DNA from: Myxococcales bacterium
Lineage (GTDB): Bacteria; Myxococcota_A; Polyangia; Polyangiales; Polyangiaceae
Length of the DNA: 33,001 nt
Reading direction: 5' to 3'
Assembly: GCA_947473045.1 (NCBI GenBank)
Contig: CANJCO010000053.1
Coordinates: 1-33,001, forward strand
Shown: in pieces, positions 8,016 through 16,395 of the stretch
How positions within the stretch are numbered: position 1 is the stretch's first letter
Layout of the letters: each line of letters begins with the position of its first letter
Notes under the pieces: generated by a model
Databases searched by the model: none
The model's input: the letters and a program-made list of their open reading frames with translations, nothing else
What the model was told of the DNA's origin: nothing
Made by a program: the position numbers and the translations under genes

Positions 8016-8692
8016 CTGCCGCCGTTGATCTCTTCGCACAGGCGCGCGCCGCGCCCTGTCGTATGGCTGTCTTTTACGTCCACAGGGCAGTAGCCGCCGG
8101 AGCGAAGATCATCGACCAGCTCGACGACCGCCGCGTTCGACCACGCGCGCGCACCGTCGACGCGCGCGCGAATGATGCCCTTTTGATCGATGATCCAGGT
8201 CTCGGGAAACAAGTGCGTACCGAACTTGTCGCCGATGACCTTGAGGTCCGGATCGAAGAGCACCGGAAACGGCGTCTCCTTGCCGCGCAGCACCGCGGCG
8301 AGCGTGTCGCGTACGTCGTCGGGCCCCGAATCGGCGGAAATCGTGACCACCGCGACGTCGCCGCGATCGCGCAGCACGCGCGTGAGGTCGGCGAGCTCGG
8401 GCATCTCCTGCATGCAGGGGCCGCAGGTCTTCGTCCAGAAGTTCAGCACGACGACCTTGCCGCGGTAGGCGTCGAGCGACGCGGGCTTGCCGTTCATGTC
8501 GGGCAGCGTGAAGCTCGGCGCTTTGCGATCGGTTCCAGCGTAGGCGGGCCGCACGAGGCACATCGCCGAGCAGTTGCGGCGCAGCTCTCCGTCTTTCGCG
8601 ATGCTCACGAAGCTGTAGACGGCGATCGCGGCGCCTGCCACGAACGCGAGGTAGGCCGCCGCGGCGATGGGGCTGCTCTTGGCGTCGGCCAT
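8012..8692 (-). CDS. Membrane-anchored TlpA/ResA-like thioredoxin-fold protein
   Basis: A 226-residue redoxin with an N-terminal membrane segment (about residues 8-30), placing the catalytic domain outside the cytoplasm. The AhpC/TSA-type fold starts at APSFTLPDMNGKP, the active-site motif is CGPC at 90-93 within FWTKTCGPC, and the cis-proline region is LFPETW. Such proteins reduce or isomerise disulfides, often for cytochrome c maturation. Two further cysteine pairs are present, Cys41/Cys45 just after the membrane segment and Cys202/Cys219 near the C-terminus, which may form structural or relay disulfides. It lies 42 bp downstream of the radical SAM gene on the same strand and overlaps the deacetylase gene end by four bases. 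Confidence 0.9.
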   Translation of the reverse strand: MADAKSSPIAAAAYLAFVAGAAIAVYSFVSIAKDGELRRNCSAMCLVRPAYAGTDRKAPSFTLPDMNGKPASLDAYRGKVVVLNFWTKTCGPCMQEMPELADLTRVLRDRGDVAVVTISADSGPDDVRDTLAAVLRGKETPFPVLFDPDLKVIGDKFGTHLFPETWIIDQKGIIRARVDGARAWSNAAVVELVDDLRSGGYCPVDVKDSHTTGRGARLCEEINGGS

Positions 8693-8734
8693 GCCGCGAT
8701 CAATAGGGGCAAACGCGCCCGAGCGCCACCGCCC

Positions 8735-10231
8735 TCACACGCGCGCGATGGCGAGGCTACGGCGGCGGGGCTTGTCGTCGCGCGCTTGGAGCTGGCGGAA
8801 GGCTCGCTTGTATTCTGCAAATGTTCCGCCGGCGCGCACGGCGTCGACGAGCGCGAGGCCCTCGGCTTCGCTCCCTTGCGCGAGCACGTACTCGACCCAC
8901 GCCCATTTTGCCGAGGTCGAGCGAACATCGGCCCGGCCCTTGAGGCCGCGCTTGAGGCGATCGAGCCGCGCGGTCACCAGCTCGACTCCCGCGAACGGCT
9001 CCCCGTCGAGCGGCGTGTTGCGCTTGGCGCAAAACGGGGCGATCCCCAGCGACACCGGAATGATCTTCGACAGCTCGGTGGTGAACCGGGCGCACTCGTC
9101 GATGTCTTCGTCGGTCTCGGTTGGCAGGCCGATCATCAAGTAGAGCTTGAGGCGATCCATGCCGTGTTTTTTCGCGTGTTCGGCTACGCGCTCGAGGTGT
9201 TTTTCTTTCGCCTTGCGCTCGAGCGTGACGCGGAGGCGCTCCGAGGGACCGTCCATCGCCGTGGTGAGCGTGCGGGTGCCGGCGCGCTTGAGCGCCGCCA
9301 CGAAGGGATCGCTCAGGCGATCGGGCCGCAGCGAGGACAACCCGACCTCGATGTCGCGATCGGCGAGGGCGTTGACGATGTCGACGATGCGCGGGTGATC
9401 GCTCACCGCGGCGCCGACGAGCCCCACGCGCGTTGCGCCCTCGGGCACGAGGCCGAGGATGGTCTCCATGGGCGCGAGGCGCATGCCGCCGTTGGTCGAC
9501 CGGCGCATGACGCAGTAGGTGCACATGCGCGAGCAGCCGCGCTCGGTCTCGATGAGAAACATGTTCGACAGCACCGCGTGCGGCGTTCGAATCGGGGCCC
9601 ACGCGGGGATCATCGCGTCGGGTACTTTGGCGACCTCGGGCAGCACGTCGCCGTGAAGCTCGGGCACGAACACGTGCGGCAGTTTTGCGAGCGCGGCGAG
9701 CCGATCGGCCTTGTTTGCCGTGCCTTCGAGGATGCGCAGCGCGTCGATGACGAGCTCTTCGGCCTCACCGATGATGATCGCATCGACGAGGCCCGCCAGC
9801 GGCAGCGGGTTCGAGAAGGTGAGGGGGCCGCCGGCCAGCACGAACGGGTGCCGCTCGTCGCGATCGCGGCGAAAAACAGGGATCTTCGCGGCGTCGAGCA
9901 TCGCCACGAGCCCGGCGATTTCGAGCTCGTAGGCCACGCTCACGGCGATGACCGGAAACTCCGACAGCTCGCGCAGCGACTCGTAGCTGACCGGCGCGGC
10001 CTGCGCGGTGATGTCGCGCTCGGCCTCGTCGTCGAGCACGACGCGCTCGCACGAAAGGCCCGGCGCCTCCATGATCGCGCGGTAGATTCGCTGGTAGCCG
10101 AGCGAGCTCATCGCGGCGCCGTACGCCGACGGATAGGTCAGCGCTACGCAGAAGGGCGCGTGCTTGGTGAGCCTGCCGGTCTCGTCGGCGAGGCGCTGGC
10201 GGATGACGGCTTCAGTTGCGCGGGATACCAA
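8735..10231 (-). CDS. Radical SAM protein with N-terminal cobalamin-binding-like domain
   Basis: A protein of about 498 residues with the radical SAM cysteine motif CSRMCTYC (about residues 233-240 from the chosen start). The N-terminal 200 residues look like a B12-binding-type Rossmann domain (blocks YPSAYGAAMSSLGYQ and FVLAGGPLTFSNP), as in the B12-binding radical SAM group whose substrates are mostly unknown. Downstream blocks MIGLPTETDEDI and RNTPL are typical of the TIM-barrel part. I chose the TTG at 10231 as start because AGAGG sits 9 bases upstream; there is no in-frame ATG nearby that keeps the N-terminal homology, and the only ATG further upstream lies across the terminator hairpin. 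It is followed by the thioredoxin-like gene. Confidence 0.87.
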   Translation of the reverse strand: MVSRATEAVIRQRLADETGRLTKHAPFCVALTYPSAYGAAMSSLGYQRIYRAIMEAPGLSCERVVLDDEAERDITAQAAPVSYESLRELSEFPVIAVSVAYELEIAGLVAMLDAAKIPVFRRDRDERHPFVLAGGPLTFSNPLPLAGLVDAIIIGEAEELVIDALRILEGTANKADRLAALAKLPHVFVPELHGDVLPEVAKVPDAMIPAWAPIRTPHAVLSNMFLIETERGCSRMCTYCVMRRSTNGGMRLAPMETILGLVPEGATRVGLVGAAVSDHPRIVDIVNALADRDIEVGLSSLRPDRLSDPFVAALKRAGTRTLTTAMDGPSERLRVTLERKAKEKHLERVAEHAKKHGMDRLKLYLMIGLPTETDEDIDECARFTTELSKIIPVSLGIAPFCAKRNTPLDGEPFAGVELVTARLDRLKRGLKGRADVRSTSAKWAWVEYVLAQGSEAEGLALVDAVRAGGTFAEYKRAFRQLQARDDKPRRRSLAIARV

Positions 10232-10301
10232 GCTGCGACACCTCTTAGCCCGATGCGTGCAAGCCGCAAGGGTCGCCGCGAAAACAGGCCGAATCGAGCA
10301 C

Positions 10302-10341
10302 AAAAAAAGGCGCCCGCCCCACAACTGGGGGCGAGCGCCTT
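10302..10341 (-). terminator. Intrinsic terminator for the 10368-11870 lipoprotein gene
   Basis: Read on the - strand, a strong GC stem (AGGCGCtCGCCCC paired with GGGGCgGGCGCCT, a few mismatches) is followed by a run of seven T. It lies 26 bp past the stop codon of the upstream - strand gene and separates it from the radical SAM operon. Confidence 0.88.
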
Positions 10342-10367
10342 GCGCGCCGGTGATCAGCGCGCGCGGG

Positions 10368-11870
10368 TCAGCGGTTTGCGCCGAGCTGTACCGAGTAGTC
10401 GAACGCGAAGTCGGCCGGCTGTCCGCCGCCCTGGCCCGCTGCGAAGTCGGTCGGGAGCGTCAGGCCCTTGCCGGCGGCCATGCCGAGGATGACGCTCGAA
10501 GCGCCGGTGAGATCGGTGAGCGCGATCTTCGAGGGGAGGTGCGGGACGCTCTTCTTCGTCGCGGTCTTGCCGATGAAGTGGAGCGACCAAATCGTGCGGT
10601 TGTTGCTCGCCGCGTTGCTCTCGCTGATCGACACGCCCACGAAGTCGGCGGCCGAGCCGTCGAACGAGATGAACGAGTCGCTGAGGTCGGAGGGACCGGC
10701 TCCCGCGTCGCTGCCGCCGGGGCCAGCGCCGGCCGAGTCGGTGATGCTCATCGGCGACATGGTCGGGATGGTGATCTGCTTGCCGTCGACGAGATCGGCC
10801 TTCTTGACGTGGATCGACAGGCCGTTGCCGCTGTTCTTCTTGTACATGAACGCCGTGGCGTAGTCGGGCTGGAGGTCGCCGCCGAGGTATTGAACCTTGA
10901 ACTTCGACGCGCCGCTCGCCGGCAACGAAAGCACGCCGATGCCGACGTAGGCCGCGCTCTGGCCGACGCTCTTGGCGACGGTCGAGTTGGTCCAGGGGCC
11001 GAGGCCCGTGGCGCCGGTGAGGTCGCCGACGGCGTCGATCATCGCGCCGGTCAGCTGGCCGCTCGCGGGCAGGTTGAGCGTGATGTTCGCGGTCATCGGC
11101 ATCGCGATCTTGTTCTTGCTGAAGTCGACGTCGGCGACCATCGTGCCCTGCGTGCGCGTCTGGGTGGGCGTCCACACGCCGTCGACCAGGTTGTTCATCG
11201 GGTCGACTTCGAGGGCTGCGACGTTGACCGGAGCCTGGTCGTCCTGAACCCAAACGTGCTTGGTCGAGTAGTTCTTGACCGCCGAGCCGCCGTTTTTGAG
11301 CCACGCGGTCGCGAACCAGGCGCAGTCGAGCTGCACCGAGTTGGTCGCGCCGGCGTTCGAGATGGCGCCCGTGATGTTGTATTCCTTCGTGGCGAGCTGC
11401 TGCGGCAGCCACAGCGACTTGCCTGCCACGTCGGCGGCGGCCTTCACGCCGACGATCGACGCGGCGCCGAGATCGGCTTTTGCCGCCGTAATGTCGAAGG
11501 GACCCTTGGCGAGGTCGACCTTGAACGTGACCTTGCCCGTCGCGTCGGTCACGCCCTCGAGCCAGCCGGAGCCGTCGGCGTTTTCGATGCGCGCATCCGC
11601 GCCGTCGACGCCCGTGCCCTTGTCTGCGCCGGACTTCGGGTAGCCGAACGAACCGGAGACGACCATGACGGAGATCTCGGTCGTGCCCGAGATGTTCACG
11701 TTCGGGGCAGCCGAGTCGGTGCCGGCGTCGGCGCTGGCGTCGGGCTTGACCTTGGGCGCGTCGGTGCCGGCGTCGGCAGCAGGCGTCGCGGTGTTGTCAC
11801 TGCCGCTGCAAGCGAAGAGCGCGAGGGCAGAGACTGCGAAGAGCGAGGAAGCGATGAGGATGTTACGCAT
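10368..11870 (-). CDS. Large secreted lipoprotein, unknown function
   Basis: A 500-residue predicted lipoprotein. The signal peptide ends in LALFAC, a clear lipobox with the cysteine at about 21, followed by an Asp/Ala/Pro/Thr-rich linker of about 35 residues (ATPAADAGTDAP and similar) typical of myxobacterial surface lipoproteins. The rest is rich in small and polar residues with beta-strand-like alternation; one segment (about 70-125) resembles a carboxypeptidase-regulatory or Ig-like beta module (DATGKVTFKVDLAKGPF). No catalytic motif is visible. ATG 11870 is chosen because it starts the signal peptide, though the frame is open further upstream. It is a single-gene unit with its own terminator and a possible promoter immediately upstream. 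Confidence 0.85.
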   Translation of the reverse strand: MRNILIASSLFAVSALALFACSGSDNTATPAADAGTDAPKVKPDASADAGTDSAAPNVNISGTTEISVMVVSGSFGYPKSGADKGTGVDGADARIENADGSGWLEGVTDATGKVTFKVDLAKGPFDITAAKADLGAASIVGVKAAADVAGKSLWLPQQLATKEYNITGAISNAGATNSVQLDCAWFATAWLKNGGSAVKNYSTKHVWVQDDQAPVNVAALEVDPMNNLVDGVWTPTQTRTQGTMVADVDFSKNKIAMPMTANITLNLPASGQLTGAMIDAVGDLTGATGLGPWTNSTVAKSVGQSAAYVGIGVLSLPASGASKFKVQYLGGDLQPDYATAFMYKKNSGNGLSIHVKKADLVDGKQITIPTMSPMSITDSAGAGPGGSDAGAGPSDLSDSFISFDGSAADFVGVSISESNAASNNRTIWSLHFIGKTATKKSVPHLPSKIALTDLTGASSVILGMAAGKGLTLPTDFAAGQGGGQPADFAFDYSVQLGANR

Positions 11871-11876
11871 GAGGCC

Positions 11877-11905
11877 TACATACTTTGCGCCCGGTATATC
11901 GGCAA
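11877..11905 (-). promoter_or_regulatory. Candidate sigma-70-like promoter of the lipoprotein gene, possibly leaderless
   Basis: On the - strand, TTGCCG and TATGTA are separated by exactly 17 bases, and the second hexamer ends six bases before the ATG at 11870. No Shine-Dalgarno is visible, which fits a leaderless transcript. The matches are imperfect (4/6 and 3/6), so this is a suggestion only. Confidence 0.3.
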
Positions 11906-11997
11906 GCCTGTCCGCCGGTGCCCGCGTGACGCGTAACGCGCCACCTGCGAGCGACCATGCCGTGCTAGAAGCGGGCGCGGCTGTGCCGGAGGAATCC

Positions 11998-13146
11998 ATG
12001 GTGAATCGCAGGAATTTCGTTGTTGTGACCCTGGCCACGGCCATGGGCGTCGTCGCTTTTGGCCAAGGCTGCAAATCGCAGTCGAACGAGCTGGTGGTGG
12101 GCGCCTATCTCTCGCTGTCGGGTGCAGACTCCACATTTGGCACCGACACCCGGGATGGCATCGAGCTCGCGATGGACGATCTCAAGGCGAAGGGCGGCAT
12201 CAAGGGAAAGGCCGTCAAGGTGCTCTACGAGGACGACAAGTCGACCACGCAGGAAGCCACCAACAAGGTTCAGCAGCTGATCGACCGCGATCACGCGATC
12301 GCCATTTTGGGCGAGGTCGCGTCGAGCCGGTCGATGGCGGGCGGCCTCGTGTGCAACAAGAAGAAAGTCCCGATGGTGACGCCGTCGTCGACCGCGGTCG
12401 AAGTGACCAAAGACCGCGAATACGTGTTTCGTACCTGCTTTACCGATGCGCAGCAGGGTGACGTCGCCGCCCGCTTCGTGGTCGAGACGCTCAAGAAAAA
12501 GACGGCAGCGCTCTTCTTCGTGGCGCAGGACACCTACTCTTCAGGGCTCGCGTCGACCTTCAAGGCCAGCTTCGAAAAGCAGGGCGGCAAGATCGTGATC
12601 GACAAGGGCTACCAGAAGGGCGAGACCAACTTCACGACGTACCTGCAGGAAATCAAGGGCGCGCAGCCCGACATCATCTTTGCACCTGTATATTACAACG
12701 ACATGGTGCTCATCGCCCGGCAGGCGAAGGGAACGGGCATCCCCGGCTCGATCTTCGTGGGCGGCGACGGCTGGGACTCGGCCGATCTCATCGAGGGCGC
12801 GGGCGATCTGCTCGAGGGCGCCTACTTCACCAACCACTACGCGCCCGACGTCCCGTGGCCGAACTCGCAAAAATTCGTCACGGCGTTCAAGGCGAAATAC
12901 CACCACGATCCGTCGAGCCTCGCGGCGCAGGGCTACGACGCGGCCTCGCTGCTGTTCGACGCGATCGGTCGGGCGACCGAGCCCACGCCCGAAGCTGTGA
13001 AGGTCGCGCTCGCCGCCACCTCAGGCTTCGCGGGCGCGACGGGCTCACTCACGATCGACAAAGAGCACAACGCCAACAAGCCGATCGTCGTCGTGCAGGT
13101 GAGGTCGAAGAAATTCGCTTACGCGAGCCAGCTCCTCGCCAACTGA
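11998..13146 (+). CDS. ABC transporter substrate-binding protein, branched-chain amino acid type (LivK-like)
   Basis: A 382-residue periplasmic-binding protein of the Leu/Ile/Val family. The mature part opens with LVVGAYLSLSGADSTFG and has the characteristic GIELAMDDL and later APVYYNDM and GGDGWDS blocks. The signal peptide carries an RR pair (NRRNFVVV, Arg4-Arg5) and ends at GQGC with Cys25, so it could be a Tat-exported lipoprotein, though the lipobox is weak. GGAGGA lies 4 bases before ATG 11998, a strong start. Ligands of this family range from amino acids to amides, urea and aromatic acids, so substrate is not assignable. It is 20 bp upstream of the permease gene and divergent from the lipoprotein gene. 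Confidence 0.93.
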   Translation: MVNRRNFVVVTLATAMGVVAFGQGCKSQSNELVVGAYLSLSGADSTFGTDTRDGIELAMDDLKAKGGIKGKAVKVLYEDDKSTTQEATNKVQQLIDRDHAIAILGEVASSRSMAGGLVCNKKKVPMVTPSSTAVEVTKDREYVFRTCFTDAQQGDVAARFVVETLKKKTAALFFVAQDTYSSGLASTFKASFEKQGGKIVIDKGYQKGETNFTTYLQEIKGAQPDIIFAPVYYNDMVLIARQAKGTGIPGSIFVGGDGWDSADLIEGAGDLLEGAYFTNHYAPDVPWPNSQKFVTAFKAKYHHDPSSLAAQGYDAASLLFDAIGRATEPTPEAVKVALAATSGFAGATGSLTIDKEHNANKPIVVVQVRSKKFAYASQLLAN

Positions 13147-13166
13147 TCGCGAGGCGAGAAAACGAC

Positions 13167-14078
13167 ATGGACAAGGTCATCGGAGCGCTCGTCACGGGCC
13201 TCGCGCAGGGCGCCATGATCGCGCTGGTCGCGCTGGGCTACTCCATGGTCTACGGCGTGCTCAAGCTGATCAACTTCGCGCACAGTGAAGTGTTCATGAT
13301 GGCCGCCTACTTGGGCCTATTTGTGATCGCAGCGGTGGGAGGCGCAGACCACCCGATCGTCGCCGGGGTGGCGGGGACGATCGTGGCGATGGCGACCGCG
13401 GCGCTGATGGGCGTCATCATCGAGCGCACTGCCTACCGTCCGCTGCGCGGGCGAGGCAGGGGTCCGCTGGTCCGCGTCACTCCGCTCGTTACGGCGCTCG
13501 GGGTCTCTGTGCTCCTGCAGAACCTCGCGCAGCTGCTTTTTACCGCTAAGTTCAGGCCCTATCCGTCGCTCTTCGGCACCGGCGCGCTGCACCTGGGGGG
13601 CGCCGAGATGTCGTACTCGCGCGTGGCGATCCTCGTGGTGTCGCTGTCTGTCATGGCGCTGCTCGAGTTCATCGTGAAGCGCACCTGGTTCGGCAAGGCG
13701 ATGCGCGCGCTCAGCTCGAACGAAGAAGCGGCCCGACTCATGGGCATCGGGACCGGTCGCGTCATCGCGACGACGTTCGGCCTGGGGTCGAGCCTGGCCG
13801 CCGTGGGCGCCGTTCTCTATTGCCTCGACCAGTCACAGGTCTACCCCATGATGGGCGTCGTCATCGGTACGCGCGCCTTCGTGGCCGCGGTGCTCGGAGG
13901 AATCGGGAACATCACGGGCGCGATGCTCGGGGGGCTGCTGCTCGGCGTGCTGGGAGAGATGGTCAAGCTCACCAACTACTCCGGAGGCGTCGACGTGCTC
14001 GTCTTCGTGGTGCTCATTGTCGTGCTGCTCGTGAAGCCCGCCGGCCTCATGGGCTCCGTGCGCGTCGAGAAGGTCTGA
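13167..14078 (+). CDS. livH: Branched-chain amino acid ABC transporter permease, LivH type
   Basis: A 303-residue inner-membrane permease with about eight hydrophobic segments. The N-terminal block GLAQGAMIALVALGYSMVYGVLKLINFAHSE, given here in outline as ALGYSMVYG and INFAH, is the LivH signature, and the later EEAARLMGIG and AAVLGGIGNITGAMLGG blocks form the conserved coupling and pore region. The length is normal, so the gene looks intact. It follows the binding-protein gene by 20 bp. No LivM permease or LivG/LivF ATPase gene follows; the next gene, 5 bp away, is an MFS transporter. A full transporter would need those parts from elsewhere in the genome. Confidence 0.92.
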   Translation: MDKVIGALVTGLAQGAMIALVALGYSMVYGVLKLINFAHSEVFMMAAYLGLFVIAAVGGADHPIVAGVAGTIVAMATAALMGVIIERTAYRPLRGRGRGPLVRVTPLVTALGVSVLLQNLAQLLFTAKFRPYPSLFGTGALHLGGAEMSYSRVAILVVSLSVMALLEFIVKRTWFGKAMRALSSNEEAARLMGIGTGRVIATTFGLGSSLAAVGAVLYCLDQSQVYPMMGVVIGTRAFVAAVLGGIGNITGAMLGGLLLGVLGEMVKLTNYSGGVDVLVFVVLIVVLLVKPAGLMGSVRVEKV

Positions 14079-14083
14079 ACTGC

Positions 14084-15301
14084 GTGCAGAATACACGCTC
14101 AGAGCGCAGCGTTCTGCTGCTTGTGGCAGCGGTTCAGTTCGTCAATATTCTCGACTTCATGATGGTCATGCCGCTGGGGCCTGACTTCGCCCGGGCGCTC
14201 GGCATCCCGACCTCGAGCCTCGGTGTGATCGGCGGCAGTTATACGGCGGCGGCTGCGGTTTCGGGGCTGGTGGGCGCGTTCGTGCTCGACAAGTTCGATC
14301 GCCGCAAGGCGCTCGGTGTCGCGATGCTCGGGCTCGTCATCGGCACCGCGTGCGGCGGGCTCGCCACGGGTCTGCCTTCGCTGATCGCCGCGCGGGTCGT
14401 TGCGGGCGCCTTCGGTGGTCCGGCGACCGCGATCGCCGTTTCAATCGTGAGCGACGTGGTACCGGCCGAGCGCCGGGGCCGGGCGATGGGCATCGTGATG
14501 GGAGCGTTCTCGGTGGCGTCGGTCTTTGGTGTGCCGGCCGGTCTCGAGCTGGCGCGCCTCGGCGGGTGGCGCGCGCCGTTCTTCGCGGTCGCTGCGATCG
14601 GGCTGGTTGTGGCGATGGGAGCCGTCGCGCTGCTTCCGCCGGTGCGCGGACACCTCGATCGCGCCGCGAGCGGTCACGCGCCGCACGCGTCGATTCTAAG
14701 CACCGCGCAGCAGCCCTCGTCGCTGCTGGCGCTGCTCATGGTGGCGACGGCGATGGCCGCGAGCTTCTCGCTCATCCCGAACTTCTCGAGCTACTTTCAG
14801 TTCAACGGCGGATACCCCCGGGACGGCCTCGGGATGCTCTATCTGGTGGCCGGCGCGGTGAGTTTCGTGGCGATGCAGGTCACGGGCCGCATGGTCGATC
14901 GCTTCGGCGCGACCGCCGTTTCCGCGGTAGGCACAGCCGGATTTGTCATTGTCGTGGGAGCCGGGTGCGCGACGGGTACTCCACATCTTCCCGCGCTCGC
15001 CTTTTTTGTGGGCTTCATGCTCTCCCAGGCGCTGCGCAACGTGGCGATGAACACGGTGTCGACGATGGTAGCGCGGCCGCACGAGCGAGCGGCCTACCAA
15101 TCGCTCCAGTCGAGCGCGCAGCACATCGCGTCGGCCGGCGGCGCGATCTTGTCGTCGCGACTGCTCATCGAGCGCGCCGATCATTCCCTCGGCGGAATGG
15201 AGCGGGTGGCCGCGTTTGCGCTGTCGCTTTCTCTGACACTTCCGATTTTGGTGTTCGCGGTGAGCCGGCAACTGCGCGGCCGTGACCGGGCGCCGGCGTG
15301 A
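14084..15301 (+). CDS. MFS transporter (DHA-type drug/sugar efflux family)
   Basis: A 405-residue major facilitator with 12 predicted membrane helices. The first helix has LDFMMVMPLGPDFA, close to the D1 motif of drug:H+ antiporters, and the loop between helices 2 and 3 has DKFDRRKAL, the MFS motif A. The block RRGRAMGIVMGAFSVASVFGVP, here in outline as AMGIVMGAFS and VFGVP, corresponds to the antiporter motif C region. The start is GTG 14084, five bases after the livH stop with GAGAAGG upstream; starting further upstream would overlap livH. The tight spacing suggests co-transcription with livK-livH. Substrate is unknown. Confidence 0.9.
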   Translation: MQNTRSERSVLLLVAAVQFVNILDFMMVMPLGPDFARALGIPTSSLGVIGGSYTAAAAVSGLVGAFVLDKFDRRKALGVAMLGLVIGTACGGLATGLPSLIAARVVAGAFGGPATAIAVSIVSDVVPAERRGRAMGIVMGAFSVASVFGVPAGLELARLGGWRAPFFAVAAIGLVVAMGAVALLPPVRGHLDRAASGHAPHASILSTAQQPSSLLALLMVATAMAASFSLIPNFSSYFQFNGGYPRDGLGMLYLVAGAVSFVAMQVTGRMVDRFGATAVSAVGTAGFVIVVGAGCATGTPHLPALAFFVGFMLSQALRNVAMNTVSTMVARPHERAAYQSLQSSAQHIASAGGAILSSRLLIERADHSLGGMERVAAFALSLSLTLPILVFAVSRQLRGRDRAPA

Positions 15302-15359
15302 TGTTCGCCGCCTGGTTGCGGTGCGGGTCGCCCTGCTGCAATACTGGGAGATCATCGCC

Positions 15360-16385
15360 ATGACCCACCGTGACCGACTGGGAGAGTTGCTCCGTGAGGT
15401 GACCGCGCGGCGTGTGCTGTCGGTCTCCCTGTTTGCCTGCGTGCTCGCGGCGTTCAAGCCGCTGCTGCTGTTGCTCGTGTTTTTTGTGTCGTTCGAGCGC
15501 GCCCTCGGCTGGGCGTCGCAGCACCTTCAGGCCCGCGCGAAGCTCGGCCCGCGCAGCGCGCTCGTTGTTGTGCTGGGCTGCGTTCTCGTGCTCCTCGGCG
15601 GAGCTCTGGCCCTCGGCGCGCAGCGGGCCGCCCACGGCATCATCGCGGCCCGCGACGGCTTTCCGTCGAAGCTCGAAGCGATGCGTTCGAGCGAGCTGTT
15701 TGTGAGCGTGAAATCACACCTCCCCGACGCCGACAAAGTGCTCGAGTCGGCCCAGCACCACGCGCAAGAGGCCCTGCACGTCGCCGCGGCGCTCGGACAC
15801 ACGCTGGCCTATGCCACCATCGGCCTCATCCTCGCGGTCGTCTACCGGCTCGAATACCGCGAGCTGTCGGCCTTTCGCGCGACGCTCGACGAGGGCTCGC
15901 TCATCGGAACGATGGTGCGCTGGTTCGAGCACGTCGCCGACGCGGTGGCCGTCACGGTGCAGCTTCAGCTTATCGTCGCGGCGTTCAACGCCATCACGAC
16001 GATGCCGGTGCTTCTCCTCCTCGGTATTCCGCACGTAGTTCCGCTGATGGTGCTTGTCTTCGTGTCGGCGCTCGTGCCGGTCATCGGCAACCTCGTGGCC
16101 GGCACGGTGATGTGCGTGCTCGCCTACCAAACGAAGGGCTGGATGGGCGTCGGCATTTTTGTGGGGCTCACCTTCCTGCTCCACAAAATCGAGGCCTACT
16201 ATCTCAACCCGCGGCTCACGGCGCGGCATGTGCACCTGCCCGGCTTCGTGCTCATCGTCAGCCTGCTCGCCTTCGAGCACGTGTTCGGCTTCGCGGGGCT
16301 GTTTCTGTCGTTTCCGTTTCTGTTTGTGGCGGGTCGTATCCGCGCCGAGTGGGCGGCGCAGGACAAGGGCGCGCCGGCCGCCTGA
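15360..16385 (+). CDS. AI-2E family transporter (PerM/TqsA-like membrane protein)
   Basis: A 341-residue polytopic membrane protein with the layout of the AI-2E/PerM family: two or three N-terminal helices, a soluble stretch of about 70 residues (roughly 95-150), then five helices. Conserved features include IPHVVPLM, SALVPVIGNL, HKIEAYYLNPRLTARHVHL and a final PFLFVAGRIRAEW. Known members export AI-2 or act as Na+/H+ antiporters, so the substrate cannot be predicted. ATG 15360 is supported by GGGAG 10 bases upstream, although the frame opens at 15282 inside the MFS gene. The gene ends 10 bp from the convergent PhyH-like gene with no visible terminator. Confidence 0.88.
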   Translation: MTHRDRLGELLREVTARRVLSVSLFACVLAAFKPLLLLLVFFVSFERALGWASQHLQARAKLGPRSALVVVLGCVLVLLGGALALGAQRAAHGIIAARDGFPSKLEAMRSSELFVSVKSHLPDADKVLESAQHHAQEALHVAAALGHTLAYATIGLILAVVYRLEYRELSAFRATLDEGSLIGTMVRWFEHVADAVAVTVQLQLIVAAFNAITTMPVLLLLGIPHVVPLMVLVFVSALVPVIGNLVAGTVMCVLAYQTKGWMGVGIFVGLTFLLHKIEAYYLNPRLTARHVHLPGFVLIVSLLAFEHVFGFAGLFLSFPFLFVAGRIRAEWAAQDKGAPAA

Positions 16386-16395
16386 CCGCCGCGCG

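Noticed and set aside
7808-10492. Very long + strand open frame (894 codons) antisense to the thioredoxin and radical SAM genes
   Set aside because: Its translation is Arg/His/Asp-rich low-grade sequence without motifs, and it lies opposite two genes with clear catalytic motifs; high GC creates such shadow frames.
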